In this document: positions 7,956 through 17,157 of the stretch, in pieces
Layout of the letters: every line of letters begins with the position of its first letter
Numbering within the stretch: position 1 is the first letter of the stretch
Source: an uncultured beta proteobacterium
GTDB lineage: Bacteria; Pseudomonadota; Gammaproteobacteria; Burkholderiales; SG8-41
NCBI GenBank assembly: GCA_903933915.1
Contig: CAIZLW010000016.1
Location: forward strand, 16,671-80,670
Length of the DNA: 64,000 nucleotides
Direction: 5' to 3'
The notes under the pieces: model-generated
Databases searched by the model: none
Told to the model about the DNA's origin: nothing
What the model saw: the letters and a program-made list of their open reading frames with translations, nothing else
Made by a program: the position numbers and the translations under genes

Positions 7956-8927
7956 TCAAGCGATTTTGATGGCGATCTTGCCAACCATCGCGCTGCTGTC
8001 CATTCGTTCTTTCGCCGCCGGCAGTTCGTCGAAGCTGTAAATACGGTCGATCAGCGGCTTGATGCTGCCGTCCATGATGGCCGGCAGCACATCCCGCTTG
8101 AAGCCTGCAGCCGCCTCGGCCTTTCCTGATGCCGGCAGATGCGCATTGGACACGCCGAACACTTCCAACCGCCAGGCGTGTACGGCATTGAGATCAATCT
8201 CGGCCTTGAACACATTGTCGACATAACCGACAGTGGCAAGACGGCCGCGGTAACCCAGCGTGCGCATGCATTCAGCAAACACTGAACCGCCAACGCCGTT
8301 GATCACCAGATCAATGCCCTTGCCGCCGTTCAACTCTTTGACCTTGTCGGCAAAATCCGGTTTGCGCGTGGCGATGCCAAAATCGAGGCCGATGGTTTTG
8401 AGCTTGTCGATTTTCTGCTGTGAACCCGAAGTGCCGATCGAACGTGCGCCGATCAGTTTCGCCAATTGGATGCTGGCCATGCCGGCGCCGGATGACACCC
8501 CCATGATGAGCACGGTCTCGCCCTTCTGCAGTTTGCCGAACTGGTAAATCATTTCCCACGCGGTGATGAAACTGATCGGGATCGCCGCCGCCTCTTCCCA
8601 CGACAGATGCGCCGGCTTGGGCATCATCTGCGCCACGTCCATCACGGCATATTCGGCGAAACCGCCGCGCACTCGGCCGAACACCGCATCGCCGACCTTG
8701 ACGCCGGTGACGCCGTCACCGATGGCATGCACCACACCGGAGGCTTCGCCGCCGCCGAGTTTCTCGGGGCCGCCGTGTACAACACCGCCGACAAACAGTT
8801 CGCCGCGGTTCAGCGCCGAGGCGTGCACCTTGATGACAAGCTCACCAGCCTTGGGCTGCGGCTGCGGTACGTCGCGGAATTCGAGAAAATTCTTGTGGTC
8901 TTTGGTGACAATCCAGCAGGATTTCAT
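7956..8927 (-). CDS. Zinc-free MDR-family quinone oxidoreductase/enoyl reductase-like
   Basis: A 323-residue medium-chain dehydrogenase/reductase with an N-terminal GroES-like domain (residues 1-120) and a Rossmann domain containing GVSSGAGMASIQLAK. Cysteine and histidine ligands for catalytic or structural zinc are missing, placing it with NADPH:quinone reductases and related enoyl reductases. DLVINGVGG is the usual strand before the cofactor. It reduces an unsaturated ketone or quinone with NADPH; the exact substrate is unknown. It lies 58 bp upstream of nothing on its own strand except the terminator, and the Bug gene ending at 8986 precedes it, so the two could share a transcript. Confidence 0.87.
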   Translation of the reverse strand: MKSCWIVTKDHKNFLEFRDVPQPQPKAGELVIKVHASALNRGELFVGGVVHGGPEKLGGGEASGVVHAIGDGVTGVKVGDAVFGRVRGGFAEYAVMDVAQMMPKPAHLSWEEAAAIPISFITAWEMIYQFGKLQKGETVLIMGVSSGAGMASIQLAKLIGARSIGTSGSQQKIDKLKTIGLDFGIATRKPDFADKVKELNGGKGIDLVINGVGGSVFAECMRTLGYRGRLATVGYVDNVFKAEIDLNAVHAWRLEVFGVSNAHLPASGKAEAAAGFKRDVLPAIMDGSIKPLIDRIYSFDELPAAKERMDSSAMVGKIAIKIA

Positions 8928-8985
8928 AAATTATCCAATAAAAACAATAGTTTAAATAATGACGGCGGGCAAACGTCGATGCAGA

Positions 8986-9978
8986 TTATTCGATGCCGGT
9001 TTCGCGCACGATCGGCGCCCAGCGCTTCAATTCCTTTTGCAGAAACTGCGTCGCGCTCTCCGGCGACGATGTCGTCACCGCCTCGGCGCCGGCCCTGCGC
9101 AGGAACTCCTGCATGTCCGCTGAAGCGAGCACTTTTTGATTGGCCTGGCTCAGCACATCGACGATCGGCTTCGGCGTATTCGGCGGCAGGAAAATCGCGT
9201 TGAACGCCTGCACCACCAGTTCCGGCATGCCGGCCTGGATTGCCGTCGGCACATCGGGTACTGCCTTCAAGCGCTCTTCGGAACAGATCGCCAGCATGCG
9301 GATACGGCCCTGCTTGTGATATTCCAGCGGCGCCGAGCTGATAGTCGGCGTGTACATCGGAATGTGGCCGGCAACCAGATCGGTCAGTCCGGGACCCGCG
9401 CCTTTATACGGCACGTGCACGATATTCAGGTCGCCGTTGATCTTCTTGAACAGTTCACCGGTCAGCTGCGTGATGCTGCCGGTACCCGCGGAACCGAAGG
9501 ACAGCTTGCCCGGATTTTTCCTGGCGAATGCCGCGAGTTCCTTCAGCGAGCGCGGCGGCAGCGACGGATGCACGGCAACACCGGTCGGCACCAGCGTGAT
9601 GATGCCCAGCGGGGAAAAATCCTTCAGCGGGTCGTAGCCGAGCTTCGCATTGCCCAGCGGACTGAGCACGTGCGTGGTGGTATTGGCGATCAGCATGGTG
9701 TAGCCGTCGGGTTTGGCGCGCGCCACTTCCTGCGAGCCGATGGCGCCCGATGCGCCGGCGCGGTTCTCGACGATGATGCTCTGCCCGAGCAGACGCGACA
9801 TGTCCTGCGCCCAGCGCCGGCCGATGATGTCGTTGACGCCGCCCGGCGCGAACGGCACAACCAGCCGCAATGTGCGGTCAGGATATTTGGTTTGGGCCTG
9901 CGCGACACCGGGCGCCCATTGCAACGCAGCCGCCGCCAGCACGGCAATGCCGCCGGAGATGAATGCTCGATGAATCAT
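8986..9978 (-). CDS. Bug/TctC-family periplasmic solute receptor
   Basis: The 330-residue receptor has a signal peptide (AFISGGIAVLAAAALQ ... VAQAQ) and the family motifs RLVVPFAPGGVNDIIGR, VENRAGASGAIG, KPDGYT and HVPYKGAGP. The ATG at 9978 follows GAGGAAA; the longer frame from 10098 adds 40 residues overlapping the addA end and is rejected. It has no TctA or TctB partner. The oxidoreductase gene 58 bp downstream on the same strand is a plausible functional neighbour, for example acting on the imported ligand, but this is conjecture. Confidence 0.92.
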   Translation of the reverse strand: MIHRAFISGGIAVLAAAALQWAPGVAQAQTKYPDRTLRLVVPFAPGGVNDIIGRRWAQDMSRLLGQSIIVENRAGASGAIGSQEVARAKPDGYTMLIANTTTHVLSPLGNAKLGYDPLKDFSPLGIITLVPTGVAVHPSLPPRSLKELAAFARKNPGKLSFGSAGTGSITQLTGELFKKINGDLNIVHVPYKGAGPGLTDLVAGHIPMYTPTISSAPLEYHKQGRIRMLAICSEERLKAVPDVPTAIQAGMPELVVQAFNAIFLPPNTPKPIVDVLSQANQKVLASADMQEFLRRAGAEAVTTSSPESATQFLQKELKRWAPIVRETGIE

Positions 9979-10076
9979 GGATGGTTTCCTCGGATTGTTC
10001 CGGTTTTTTTGGGCCGCGGGAATTGCGAGCCGGTTGATGCTAATTGTTATCCACTGCTGCCGCAACCACGGGAAAG

Positions 10077-13000
10077 TCACTGCGGCTCGTAAGCCCACTC
10101 CCGCCAGTCGCCGAGCAGCGGAAAATACAGCCCAAGGCGGATGCGCGCAGCGCCGCCCGCCTGCATCAGCCGGGCATAACGTTCAAGCTGGCCGCGATAA
10201 CGCGCCTGCTCGTTGTCAAGGAACGCTTCGGTATCGCCACCCTCGTGCATGCTGGTCTTGTAATCAATGATCCAGCGCACGCCCTGGTCATCGACGAAAG
10301 TACGGTCGATCACGACATTGATGCGCTGGCCTTCGGCTATACCGGTCAGCCGCAACTCGGAACGTCCCTCGGCCTTCGTGCCCAGCACCCAACGCCCGCG
10401 TTCGTCGCTGACACAATGAATCAGCGCCTGTCGCGCGCGCACAGCCGCTTCGGCGATCTCGGACTCGCCGACGCCCTGCGCCGCCAGCGCCAGCCGGATC
10501 GCCGGCCCCAGGGCATGGATGCGTGCGGCATCCCAGCCGGTGCCGCCGTCGTCAGCGATGCGCTGCAGCCAGCGATGCACAACACTGCCGATGCGGCGCG
10601 CCGTTTCACCGACCCACGAAAATTCGAGATCGTCCTGTGACCGCGCCGGGTCGGGCGGCGGCGTCCATGCCGCCGGTTGTGGCGCAGCAGGCAGCGCCCA
10701 GCCTGCGGGCAGGCGGCGCAGCGTCTGGTCAATCACCATGGGCTGAACTGCGGCGTCGCGCGGCGCCTCCGGTGCATCAAGCAATGCGGCTTCGTAATCC
10801 GGCGCAATCACCGGCCACAGCTTGCCCAGCAGCGAGCGCGAGGACGGTGCTTTCAGACTTCTGCCGCCATCGCCATCAACAGCTACACGCACGCCGCCGA
10901 GCAGATGCAATTGCCGCTTGGCACGGGTCGCGGCGACATACAACAATCGCCCGTCTTCCAGCGCCTGCTTCTCGGCATGAAACCGCGCGATCCACTGGTA
11001 AATTGCATCGCCGTCGTCGCCGGTGGCATTGATCGGCGCCAGCAGCAGTTCGGTGGCGCCGTGCACATCCGGCTGCTCGGTCCACAGAAACAGTTTTTTG
11101 TCGTCGTTGCGCGGCGCGCGGTCGAGTCCGGGCACGATCACCACGTCGAACTCCAGCCCCTTGGCCTTGTGAATGGTCATGATCTGCAGGCTGTCATCGG
11201 CTTCGACATCGGCCAGCGCGTAAAGATCGCCGAGCCCTTGCTCAAACACGTCGCGATCCGGCAATTCGCCGGCTTCTTCATGCTGATCGAGATAACGGAA
11301 AAAAACTTCCGCATCTTCGAGGTCGGTTTCATAGTCGACACAGGCCGGACCGCCCAGCGCGAACCACGCGCCCGCCACCTGCTCACGCAGCGGCGCGCGC
11401 CGGCGCTGCCGCAGGCCGGGCGCCAGCGCCGCACACATCCGCGACGTGCGCGCACGGCCATCTTCAGACAAAAGCGCGATGCGCTGGTCGTCATGCAGCG
11501 CATCCCACAACGTCATTTCAATATTGCTCCCGGCCAGCACATGCAGATCGGCCAGTGTCAGTCCGCACCACGGCGCGCGCAGCACCGCGAACCACGCCAG
11601 CCGGTCGCCCGGATGTGCCAGCGCACGGGTCAGCACCAGCAGATCCTGCACGACAGGACGCTGTCCCAGCGGCTCGATGTCGATGGCGCGGAAGCGCAGG
11701 TTCGCCGCCTTCAGCGCCGGCACAATCTCCCGCAGATGACCGCGGGTGCGGGTGAGTATCGCCACCTTCGTCGCCGGATCAGCGGCGCGCGCAGCGAGAA
11801 TAATGTCCGTGACTTGTTGCGCTTCGGCCGAACCGTCGTCATCGAAAAGCGGATGCACATGGACTGCCGTTCCGGCCAGCGCGGCGCGTGTCGGCACGGA
11901 GGCGGTGTACGGCACTGCGCCGGAGACCATGTTTTCCGTCGCCGGCAGGACGCGCGCAAAAGCGGCATTGACCCACTCGACAATGCCCGACTGCGACCTG
12001 AAGTTGGATGACAGCGCAATCGGATGCAGTTCGACGCCCGCAATACCTTCGGCGCGCGCACGCAGGAACAGCCCCACTTCAGCTTCGCGGAAACGATAGA
12101 TCGACTGCATTGGGTCACCGACAGCAAACACCGTGCGTCCGTCATCCGGCAGCCAGCCGGCAGTCAGCCGCGCCACCAGTTCGAACTGACTGATCGAGGT
12201 GTCCTGGAACTCGTCAATCAGCAAATGATGGATGCGGTAATCGAGCGCCAGCGTCAGATCGGTCGGCGCCTCATCGCTGCCCAGTGCCCGCAGTGCGCTT
12301 TGCGCAACTTCGGTGAAGTCGACCTGCCGGCGCGACTGGAACACCAGCTTCAGTTGCCCAACAGCCAGCGGCAGCAGGCGCAGGATGGCGTCGAGCACCT
12401 GCCACTGGCTGTCGCTGTACTGCGCCGGTGGTACACGGCGCATGTCTTCAAGCGCAGCACGAGCGTCGGCACGGGCTGCCAGCGCAGCAAACAAATCCAG
12501 CGCACGTGTTTTCCAGGGCTGTGCCGCAACGCCTGCGGGGAAACCTTCGTTTTTGGTCAGCCGTTTACGCCACGAACCGTCAGCTGTCAGCAACGCGCCG
12601 GCCAGCGCCGCCCAGGCATCGACATCGCCAGCAAAGACGCCGAGCCCCAGATTGCCGAATACATAATCCGCAAGCGCGCGCAGTTCAGCGTCGACCGGCG
12701 ACGGAATCGCAACGCGCAGGCGCTGCACCGCCCTGTCTCGTGCATGCTGCAACGCGGATTCGAGTTCATCGCGTTCGCGGCCATGCACATGGCGCAGCCA
12801 CTGGTCGCGGCGCGCCAGCATGTCGACCAGCAGACCCTCGGCCCGCGCAACATCGTTGTCGAGATGCGCCAGCAGGTTTTCGACATCCGTCGCGGCTGCA
12901 CCGGGATCATTGACCAGCGCGATCGTCGCTTGCGCCGCCTGCCGATACAGCACTTCTGCATCTTCAATACTGTCCGGCTGGGCGCCGAAGCGCGACAGCA

Positions 13001-13397
13001 CCGGCATCTGCCGCGTCAGGCCGGCACACAGGGCATCGATGGTCTGTATGCGCAGCTGCGCGGGATTTTCGACAAGATGCCAGCCGGCTTCGTGATCGCG
13101 TCGCAGCGCGGCGGTCGCAAGTTCCAGCGTCAGCTTTTCATGTTCGGATTCGGGTGCCTTCCCCGCCTGCGCATCGGCCAGTGCCTGCAACACGCGCTCG
13201 CGCATTTCGCCCGCGGCTTTTTTGGTGAACGTCACCGCAATAATTTCTTCAGCGTGCTTGACGCGCGCGAGCAACAGCAGGTAACGCTGGATCAGCAATT
13301 CGGTTTTACCGGAGCCCGCCGGCGCCTGGACAATGAACGAGCGCTGCGGGTCCAGCGCCTCACGACGCTGCAGAAGATCGGGGATGGTCGCGGTCAT
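10077..13397 (-). CDS. addA: AddA-type UvrD-like helicase/exonuclease subunit
   Basis: A 1106-residue superfamily 1 DNA helicase. Walker A is APAGSGKT at 25-32, Walker B is LLIDEFQDT at about 390, later motifs include VGDPMQSIYRFREAE and IMTIHKAKGLEFDVV, and ATRAKRQ is motif VI. The C-terminus holds a RecB-family nuclease domain with the WIIDYKTS motif and the QL..YA helix. It should unwind and degrade DNA from double-strand ends together with the product of the gene starting at 16111. That upstream gene ends inside its ATG (ATGA overlap, 13394-13397), indicating translational coupling. Length and architecture match AddA-type proteins rather than RecB, since no RecC/RecD is present. In some genomes this pair is annotated only as UvrD-like helicase. 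Confidence 0.88.
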   Translation of the reverse strand: MTATIPDLLQRREALDPQRSFIVQAPAGSGKTELLIQRYLLLLARVKHAEEIIAVTFTKKAAGEMRERVLQALADAQAGKAPESEHEKLTLELATAALRRDHEAGWHLVENPAQLRIQTIDALCAGLTRQMPVLSRFGAQPDSIEDAEVLYRQAAQATIALVNDPGAAATDVENLLAHLDNDVARAEGLLVDMLARRDQWLRHVHGRERDELESALQHARDRAVQRLRVAIPSPVDAELRALADYVFGNLGLGVFAGDVDAWAALAGALLTADGSWRKRLTKNEGFPAGVAAQPWKTRALDLFAALAARADARAALEDMRRVPPAQYSDSQWQVLDAILRLLPLAVGQLKLVFQSRRQVDFTEVAQSALRALGSDEAPTDLTLALDYRIHHLLIDEFQDTSISQFELVARLTAGWLPDDGRTVFAVGDPMQSIYRFREAEVGLFLRARAEGIAGVELHPIALSSNFRSQSGIVEWVNAAFARVLPATENMVSGAVPYTASVPTRAALAGTAVHVHPLFDDDGSAEAQQVTDIILAARAADPATKVAILTRTRGHLREIVPALKAANLRFRAIDIEPLGQRPVVQDLLVLTRALAHPGDRLAWFAVLRAPWCGLTLADLHVLAGSNIEMTLWDALHDDQRIALLSEDGRARTSRMCAALAPGLRQRRRAPLREQVAGAWFALGGPACVDYETDLEDAEVFFRYLDQHEEAGELPDRDVFEQGLGDLYALADVEADDSLQIMTIHKAKGLEFDVVIVPGLDRAPRNDDKKLFLWTEQPDVHGATELLLAPINATGDDGDAIYQWIARFHAEKQALEDGRLLYVAATRAKRQLHLLGGVRVAVDGDGGRSLKAPSSRSLLGKLWPVIAPDYEAALLDAPEAPRDAAVQPMVIDQTLRRLPAGWALPAAPQPAAWTPPPDPARSQDDLEFSWVGETARRIGSVVHRWLQRIADDGGTGWDAARIHALGPAIRLALAAQGVGESEIAEAAVRARQALIHCVSDERGRWVLGTKAEGRSELRLTGIAEGQRINVVIDRTFVDDQGVRWIIDYKTSMHEGGDTEAFLDNEQARYRGQLERYARLMQAGGAARIRLGLYFPLLGDWREWAYEPQ

Positions 13398-16111
13398 TCG
13401 CCGACTTCCTCATCAGTGACGGGCTCGCCCATGCGTTCACGGATGCGGCAGAACGGCTGCTGGTCGCAGAACTGGCAGGTCTGCGGATAACGCTTGGGAT
13501 CGACGATCGACACGCCTTCGGCGAACTGCAGCGCGATACGCTCCAGATCCGCGCGCCAGGCAGCGACCAGATCCGGCCATGCCGGATACTGTTCACTGTG
13601 TTTGGACTCCGCATGCGCCTTGATGCCCGGCAGCAGATCGCCGTCGCAAGCCAGTCCTACATAAGCCATCTTGCCGGTGCGCACCCGCGCAAACGCCACA
13701 GCCGCCGCATCCGGCTCCGCAGTCAGCAGATACAAGGGCAGTTGCGGTTCTTCAGGTCGTTCGCCGAGCATGTCGGCGGCATTGGCGTTGCCGGTTTTAT
13801 AGTCGATGACAATGCGGCGACCGTCGGCGGTTTCGTCGACACGGTCGAGTCGCGCGTTGAGCTGCAGTCCGCCGATGGTCATGCCGCGCTTGTCTTCAAC
13901 GGCAATCACGGTAAATGCATCGCGCTTGCGGTCTTGCTCCAGCCAGATGCGCGCCAGGCCGATCAAGCGCCGCTTTTCAATCTCGGCAAAACGACCCGAC
14001 AAGGCCGTCGGCCGATCACGCCGGATGCGCTCCATCGCGGCGTCCGCGGTATTACCGAGCAAGACATCGAGGGCATCACCGCCCATCCCCTGCAGCGCGT
14101 CGCTGCTGCGCAACTCGGTCCAGACTCTGGCCAGCACGTTATGCACCAGATTGCCGCGCTCCAGCGCATCGAGACCGGCGTGCGGCACTTCCGGCGTATC
14201 GGCACGCAGGCGATGTCTGGCGCCGGCGCGGAACGGGCAGGCAGCCTGATCCTTGAGCAGCCCGGTACCGCCGCCGCTGATCTGGCCAGCGGCCAGCGGC
14301 GGTGACTGATCGTCGGCAACACGCTCAATGTCGCGCAGCGCGTGGATGGCGTCACGGAAATCCGGATAAGCCGTGATTTCAGGATCGGCTTCCGCGATCC
14401 GCGCAATCAGCGCGCTGGGGCGCAGTTCGCGATCATCTTCCTGCAGCGGATGGCTCAACACCACCTCGTCAGCCGCAGCGCACCAGCGTTCGGTAATGCC
14501 GCGCGCCGCCGCCAGCGCATCGGCCGGCGAACATTGCGGCAAACCCGCGGCGCGCTGCACACTCAGCGGCAAAAACGGATTGGGGCGTTGCGGCGGCGGC
14601 CAGCTTTGATCACCGAGTCCCATCACCCACAAACAATCGAAAGTCAGTCCCGATGTTTCGAGCACGCCAAGAATCTGGATCGGCACATCCGCTGATTCCG
14701 GCTGGAACAAGTTTTCCACCGCCATGCGCCGCAAGCGCGACAGCGCTTCCGCATAAGCCATGCGCGGCACTACACGGTCCAACGCGGCAAATCCTGCAAC
14801 CACGTCATGCCAGCGCTTCAGAGTTTGGTATTCGACGGAATCGAGCGCGCGTTCGCCGGGAAATCCGGCGGTGGCCAGCGCCTCCGAGAAAGCCCTCGCC
14901 CACTGTGACGGCGCCTGCGTTCCGAACAGGCGGTTTTTGCGAAACTCGGCGAACGCCGACAGATGGCGCAGCAGCTGCGGACAATCTGCGCCCTGCCGCG
15001 TCACCAGGCTCTGCAACCGTTCCAGCGTCACTGCAGGTTCGGCGTGGCGGCGAAATTCAACATCGAGCAAAGCGCGGCCCGATCGTTCAGCTTCCGCGGC
15101 GGCGATAAACGGCGAACGCAGCACGCGGCTGGCGCGTTCAAACTCGATCTCGCGGCCAGCCAGTTCCAGCAGTAGCATCGCGGTACTGACCAACGGGTAA
15201 TCCGCCAGCGGCACGCCCAGCGACAGATTGAACGGCAATACGCGCGGCAGTGTATCGGGCAATGCGTAGTCCGGTGCCAGCGCCGCGCTGAACAGGCGTA
15301 CGACGGCGGCACGGCGCGCGGCCAGGTCAGGCACCACGATGCCGATGCGCTGCTGCCCCGCCTCCAATCTCGTGCGGGCCCAGGCCGCCGCGTGATAAAT
15401 TTCCTGTTCGGCGTCGGCGCAGGGCATGCGCAGCACGCGGCCTGCATGCATCGACGGGCCAGCGAGCAGTATTTCGCTGCCGGCCTGCTGCAATCCCGAG
15501 AGCAAACCCGCCTGCTGCGGCGTAAAACTGTCGAAGCCCCAGGCCACCAGCACCTGCGGCCGCCGGATGCGGCCATCGCTCATCAACGGCAACACATGGT
15601 CGGCCAGTTCAACCGCATCCATCAGGCCATTGCGTTGCAGCGTCCGCTCATAACGCAGTGCCCAGTCCTGGAATGCCTTGGCGTCTTCGTTCAGCGTCGC
15701 GTCGCGCAGACGCGCTTCCAGCCGCCAGGTACGGGTGAGTTGCCAGGCTTCATGCGCCAGTCGCGCGGCATCGGCTACGGCCAGCAGCGCTTCTCCGGTC
15801 GGGGACGCACGCAACAGGTTTTCCCATAACGCATGCGATTGGGGGGTAGATAACACCAGTGGCAATGGCGCGACATCGGAATAACGCGCATCTTCGCCGG
15901 CACGCTCAAGGAACCCTGACCACGGCAGGATGTCCGCGGACTCCCACAGGACTTCACCGTGCGAGGCCTGGTGTTCGCCGAATTCGCGCTGCAACACCAG
16001 CGCAAGCCGCTGATTGGGCGTGACGACGGAAACAGTCCCTGCCGGCGACTGTGTCAGCCGGGCAAAAACTTCATCGCGGGATATTTCGGTGAATGGTGCG
16101 ACGGTGGACAT
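13394..16111 (-). CDS. addB: AddB-type PD-(D/E)XK nuclease subunit
   Basis: The 905-residue partner of AddA. Its N-terminal half is a degenerate helicase-like region without a usable Walker A, and the C-terminus carries a RecB-like nuclease domain with RIVIDYKTGNA and the Q-x-P-L-Y motif. Four cysteines, one in AACPFRAG and three at about 879, 882 and 888 (CQFCDQQPFC), match the iron-sulfur staple that holds the AddB nuclease domain. It would cut the second strand and recognise Chi-like sites. It is the first gene of the pair; fdxA follows on the same strand side 46 bp upstream of its start, reading in the same direction, so fdxA-addB-addA may be one unit. Confidence 0.87.
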   Translation of the reverse strand: MSTVAPFTEISRDEVFARLTQSPAGTVSVVTPNQRLALVLQREFGEHQASHGEVLWESADILPWSGFLERAGEDARYSDVAPLPLVLSTPQSHALWENLLRASPTGEALLAVADAARLAHEAWQLTRTWRLEARLRDATLNEDAKAFQDWALRYERTLQRNGLMDAVELADHVLPLMSDGRIRRPQVLVAWGFDSFTPQQAGLLSGLQQAGSEILLAGPSMHAGRVLRMPCADAEQEIYHAAAWARTRLEAGQQRIGIVVPDLAARRAAVVRLFSAALAPDYALPDTLPRVLPFNLSLGVPLADYPLVSTAMLLLELAGREIEFERASRVLRSPFIAAAEAERSGRALLDVEFRRHAEPAVTLERLQSLVTRQGADCPQLLRHLSAFAEFRKNRLFGTQAPSQWARAFSEALATAGFPGERALDSVEYQTLKRWHDVVAGFAALDRVVPRMAYAEALSRLRRMAVENLFQPESADVPIQILGVLETSGLTFDCLWVMGLGDQSWPPPQRPNPFLPLSVQRAAGLPQCSPADALAAARGITERWCAAADEVVLSHPLQEDDRELRPSALIARIAEADPEITAYPDFRDAIHALRDIERVADDQSPPLAAGQISGGGTGLLKDQAACPFRAGARHRLRADTPEVPHAGLDALERGNLVHNVLARVWTELRSSDALQGMGGDALDVLLGNTADAAMERIRRDRPTALSGRFAEIEKRRLIGLARIWLEQDRKRDAFTVIAVEDKRGMTIGGLQLNARLDRVDETADGRRIVIDYKTGNANAADMLGERPEEPQLPLYLLTAEPDAAAVAFARVRTGKMAYVGLACDGDLLPGIKAHAESKHSEQYPAWPDLVAAWRADLERIALQFAEGVSIVDPKRYPQTCQFCDQQPFCRIRERMGEPVTDEEVGE

Positions 16112-16157
16112 GAACAGGGATGATAATCCCGCCGCCGCGACAGCGCTAAGCGCGTCG

Positions 16158-16481
16158 TTACTTCTCGATCAGATGCTTTTTCTCTTTGACCTTGGACCAC
16201 TCATCCGCATCGGCCGGCGCATCTTTTTTCTCGATGATTGGCTTCCAGACCTTGGCCAATTCGGCATTCAGCGCCGTGAATTCGCGCTGGTCGTCCGGCA
16301 CATCATCCTCGGCAAAAATCGCCTCGACCGGGCATTCGGCCACGCACAGCGTGCAGTCGATGCATTCATCGGGATCGATGACCAGCATGTTCGGCCCTTC
16401 GCGGAAACAGTCCACGGGGCAGACATCGACACAATCGGAATATTTGCACTTGATGCAGGACTCAGTAACGACGTAAGTCAT
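16158..16481 (-). CDS. fdxA: Seven-iron ferredoxin FdxA
   Basis: The 107-residue protein is a typical [3Fe-4S][4Fe-4S] ferredoxin. The N-terminal cysteine set (C9, C17, C21, C25 with an extra C12) and the second set [11 protein letters not shown] (C40, C43, C46, C50) supply both clusters. The charged C-terminal extension of about 45 residues (VWKPIIEKK ... LIEK) is usual for FdxA of proteobacteria. It is a cytoplasmic low-potential electron carrier. It is divergent from trxA, with 194 bp between the two starts, and sits 46 bp upstream of the addB start. Confidence 0.95.
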   Translation of the reverse strand: MTYVVTESCIKCKYSDCVDVCPVDCFREGPNMLVIDPDECIDCTLCVAECPVEAIFAEDDVPDDQREFTALNAELAKVWKPIIEKKDAPADADEWSKVKEKKHLIEK

Positions 16482-16675
16482 GGAATTTCCTGAAAAACCG
16501 GTCTTGAAATTGATACGCGAGATGCCATTTTACCAGATGATGCAGGGCGGGATGCGCGACGCCCCAAAGCGGTGCGCAGCTTCCCAAATGCGGGGTTTTT
16601 GGATAGCATGGCTTTTCCATTCCTCGCTGCGGCCCCGCAGCTAATCTTTCCCATACCCGACAAGGCAGGACCAAC

Positions 16676-17002
16676 ATGAGTGAGCATATTCATCACGTAA
16701 CCGATGATTCTTTTGACCCCGAGGTACTGCAATCGGCGACCCCGGTGCTGGTGGACTACTGGGCGGAGTGGTGCGGCCCTTGCAAGATGATTGCCCCCAT
16801 CCTCGACGAAGTCGCCCGCGAATACTCAGGCCGGCTGAAGGTCGCCAAACTGAACATCGACGACAACCAGGCCACACCGCCGAAATACGGCGTTCGCGGC
16901 ATTCCGACGCTGATGCTGTTCAAGAACGGCTCAGTGGAAGCCACCAAGGTTGGCGCGCTGTCCAAATCCCAGCTCACCGCGTTTATTGACAGCCATATCT
17001 GA
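16676..17002 (+). CDS. trxA: Thioredoxin
   Basis: The 108-residue cytoplasmic disulfide reductase shows the active site WCGPC (C33, C36), the buried Asp27 in VDYWAEW and the cis-proline loop RGIPTLML. The C-terminal LTAFIDSHI is typical. AGGA precedes the ATG. It lies immediately upstream of rho, an arrangement conserved in proteobacteria; the 155-bp spacer is unusually structured (see the leader at 17017). Confidence 0.96.
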   Translation: MSEHIHHVTDDSFDPEVLQSATPVLVDYWAEWCGPCKMIAPILDEVAREYSGRLKVAKLNIDDNQATPPKYGVRGIPTLMLFKNGSVEATKVGALSKSQLTAFIDSHI

Positions 17003-17016
17003 ACGCTATACCCTTC

Positions 17017-17140
17017 GCCAACGCCTGTTACACCGCCCGCCGCAAATCCAGCGGGTCGAATACCAAAAGATAATTCAGGCGTTGGCATCGTTTCACGCAG
17101 CACCGCCCTTCCTCCCTTAAATTTCTCCGTTTCTTCCGCG
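17017..17140 (+). promoter_or_regulatory. Structured leader with C/T-rich rut-like tract upstream of rho
   Basis: An 11-bp perfect inverted repeat (17017-17027 with 17076-17086) encloses 48 nt that contain a smaller CCCGC/GCGGG hairpin. It is followed at about 17099-17140 by a G-poor, C/U-rich tract, the composition Rho prefers for loading. In E. coli rho limits its own expression by terminating in its leader. The layout here fits such autoregulation, but that is inference. Confidence 0.5.
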
Positions 17141-17157
17141 ATCAACGCCAGAAGTCC

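Noticed and set aside
10677..13490. Long plus-strand frames of 444 and 488 codons
   Set aside because: They lie antisense to the conserved addA gene, are rich in Arg/Gln/His as expected for shadows in GC-rich DNA, and match no family.
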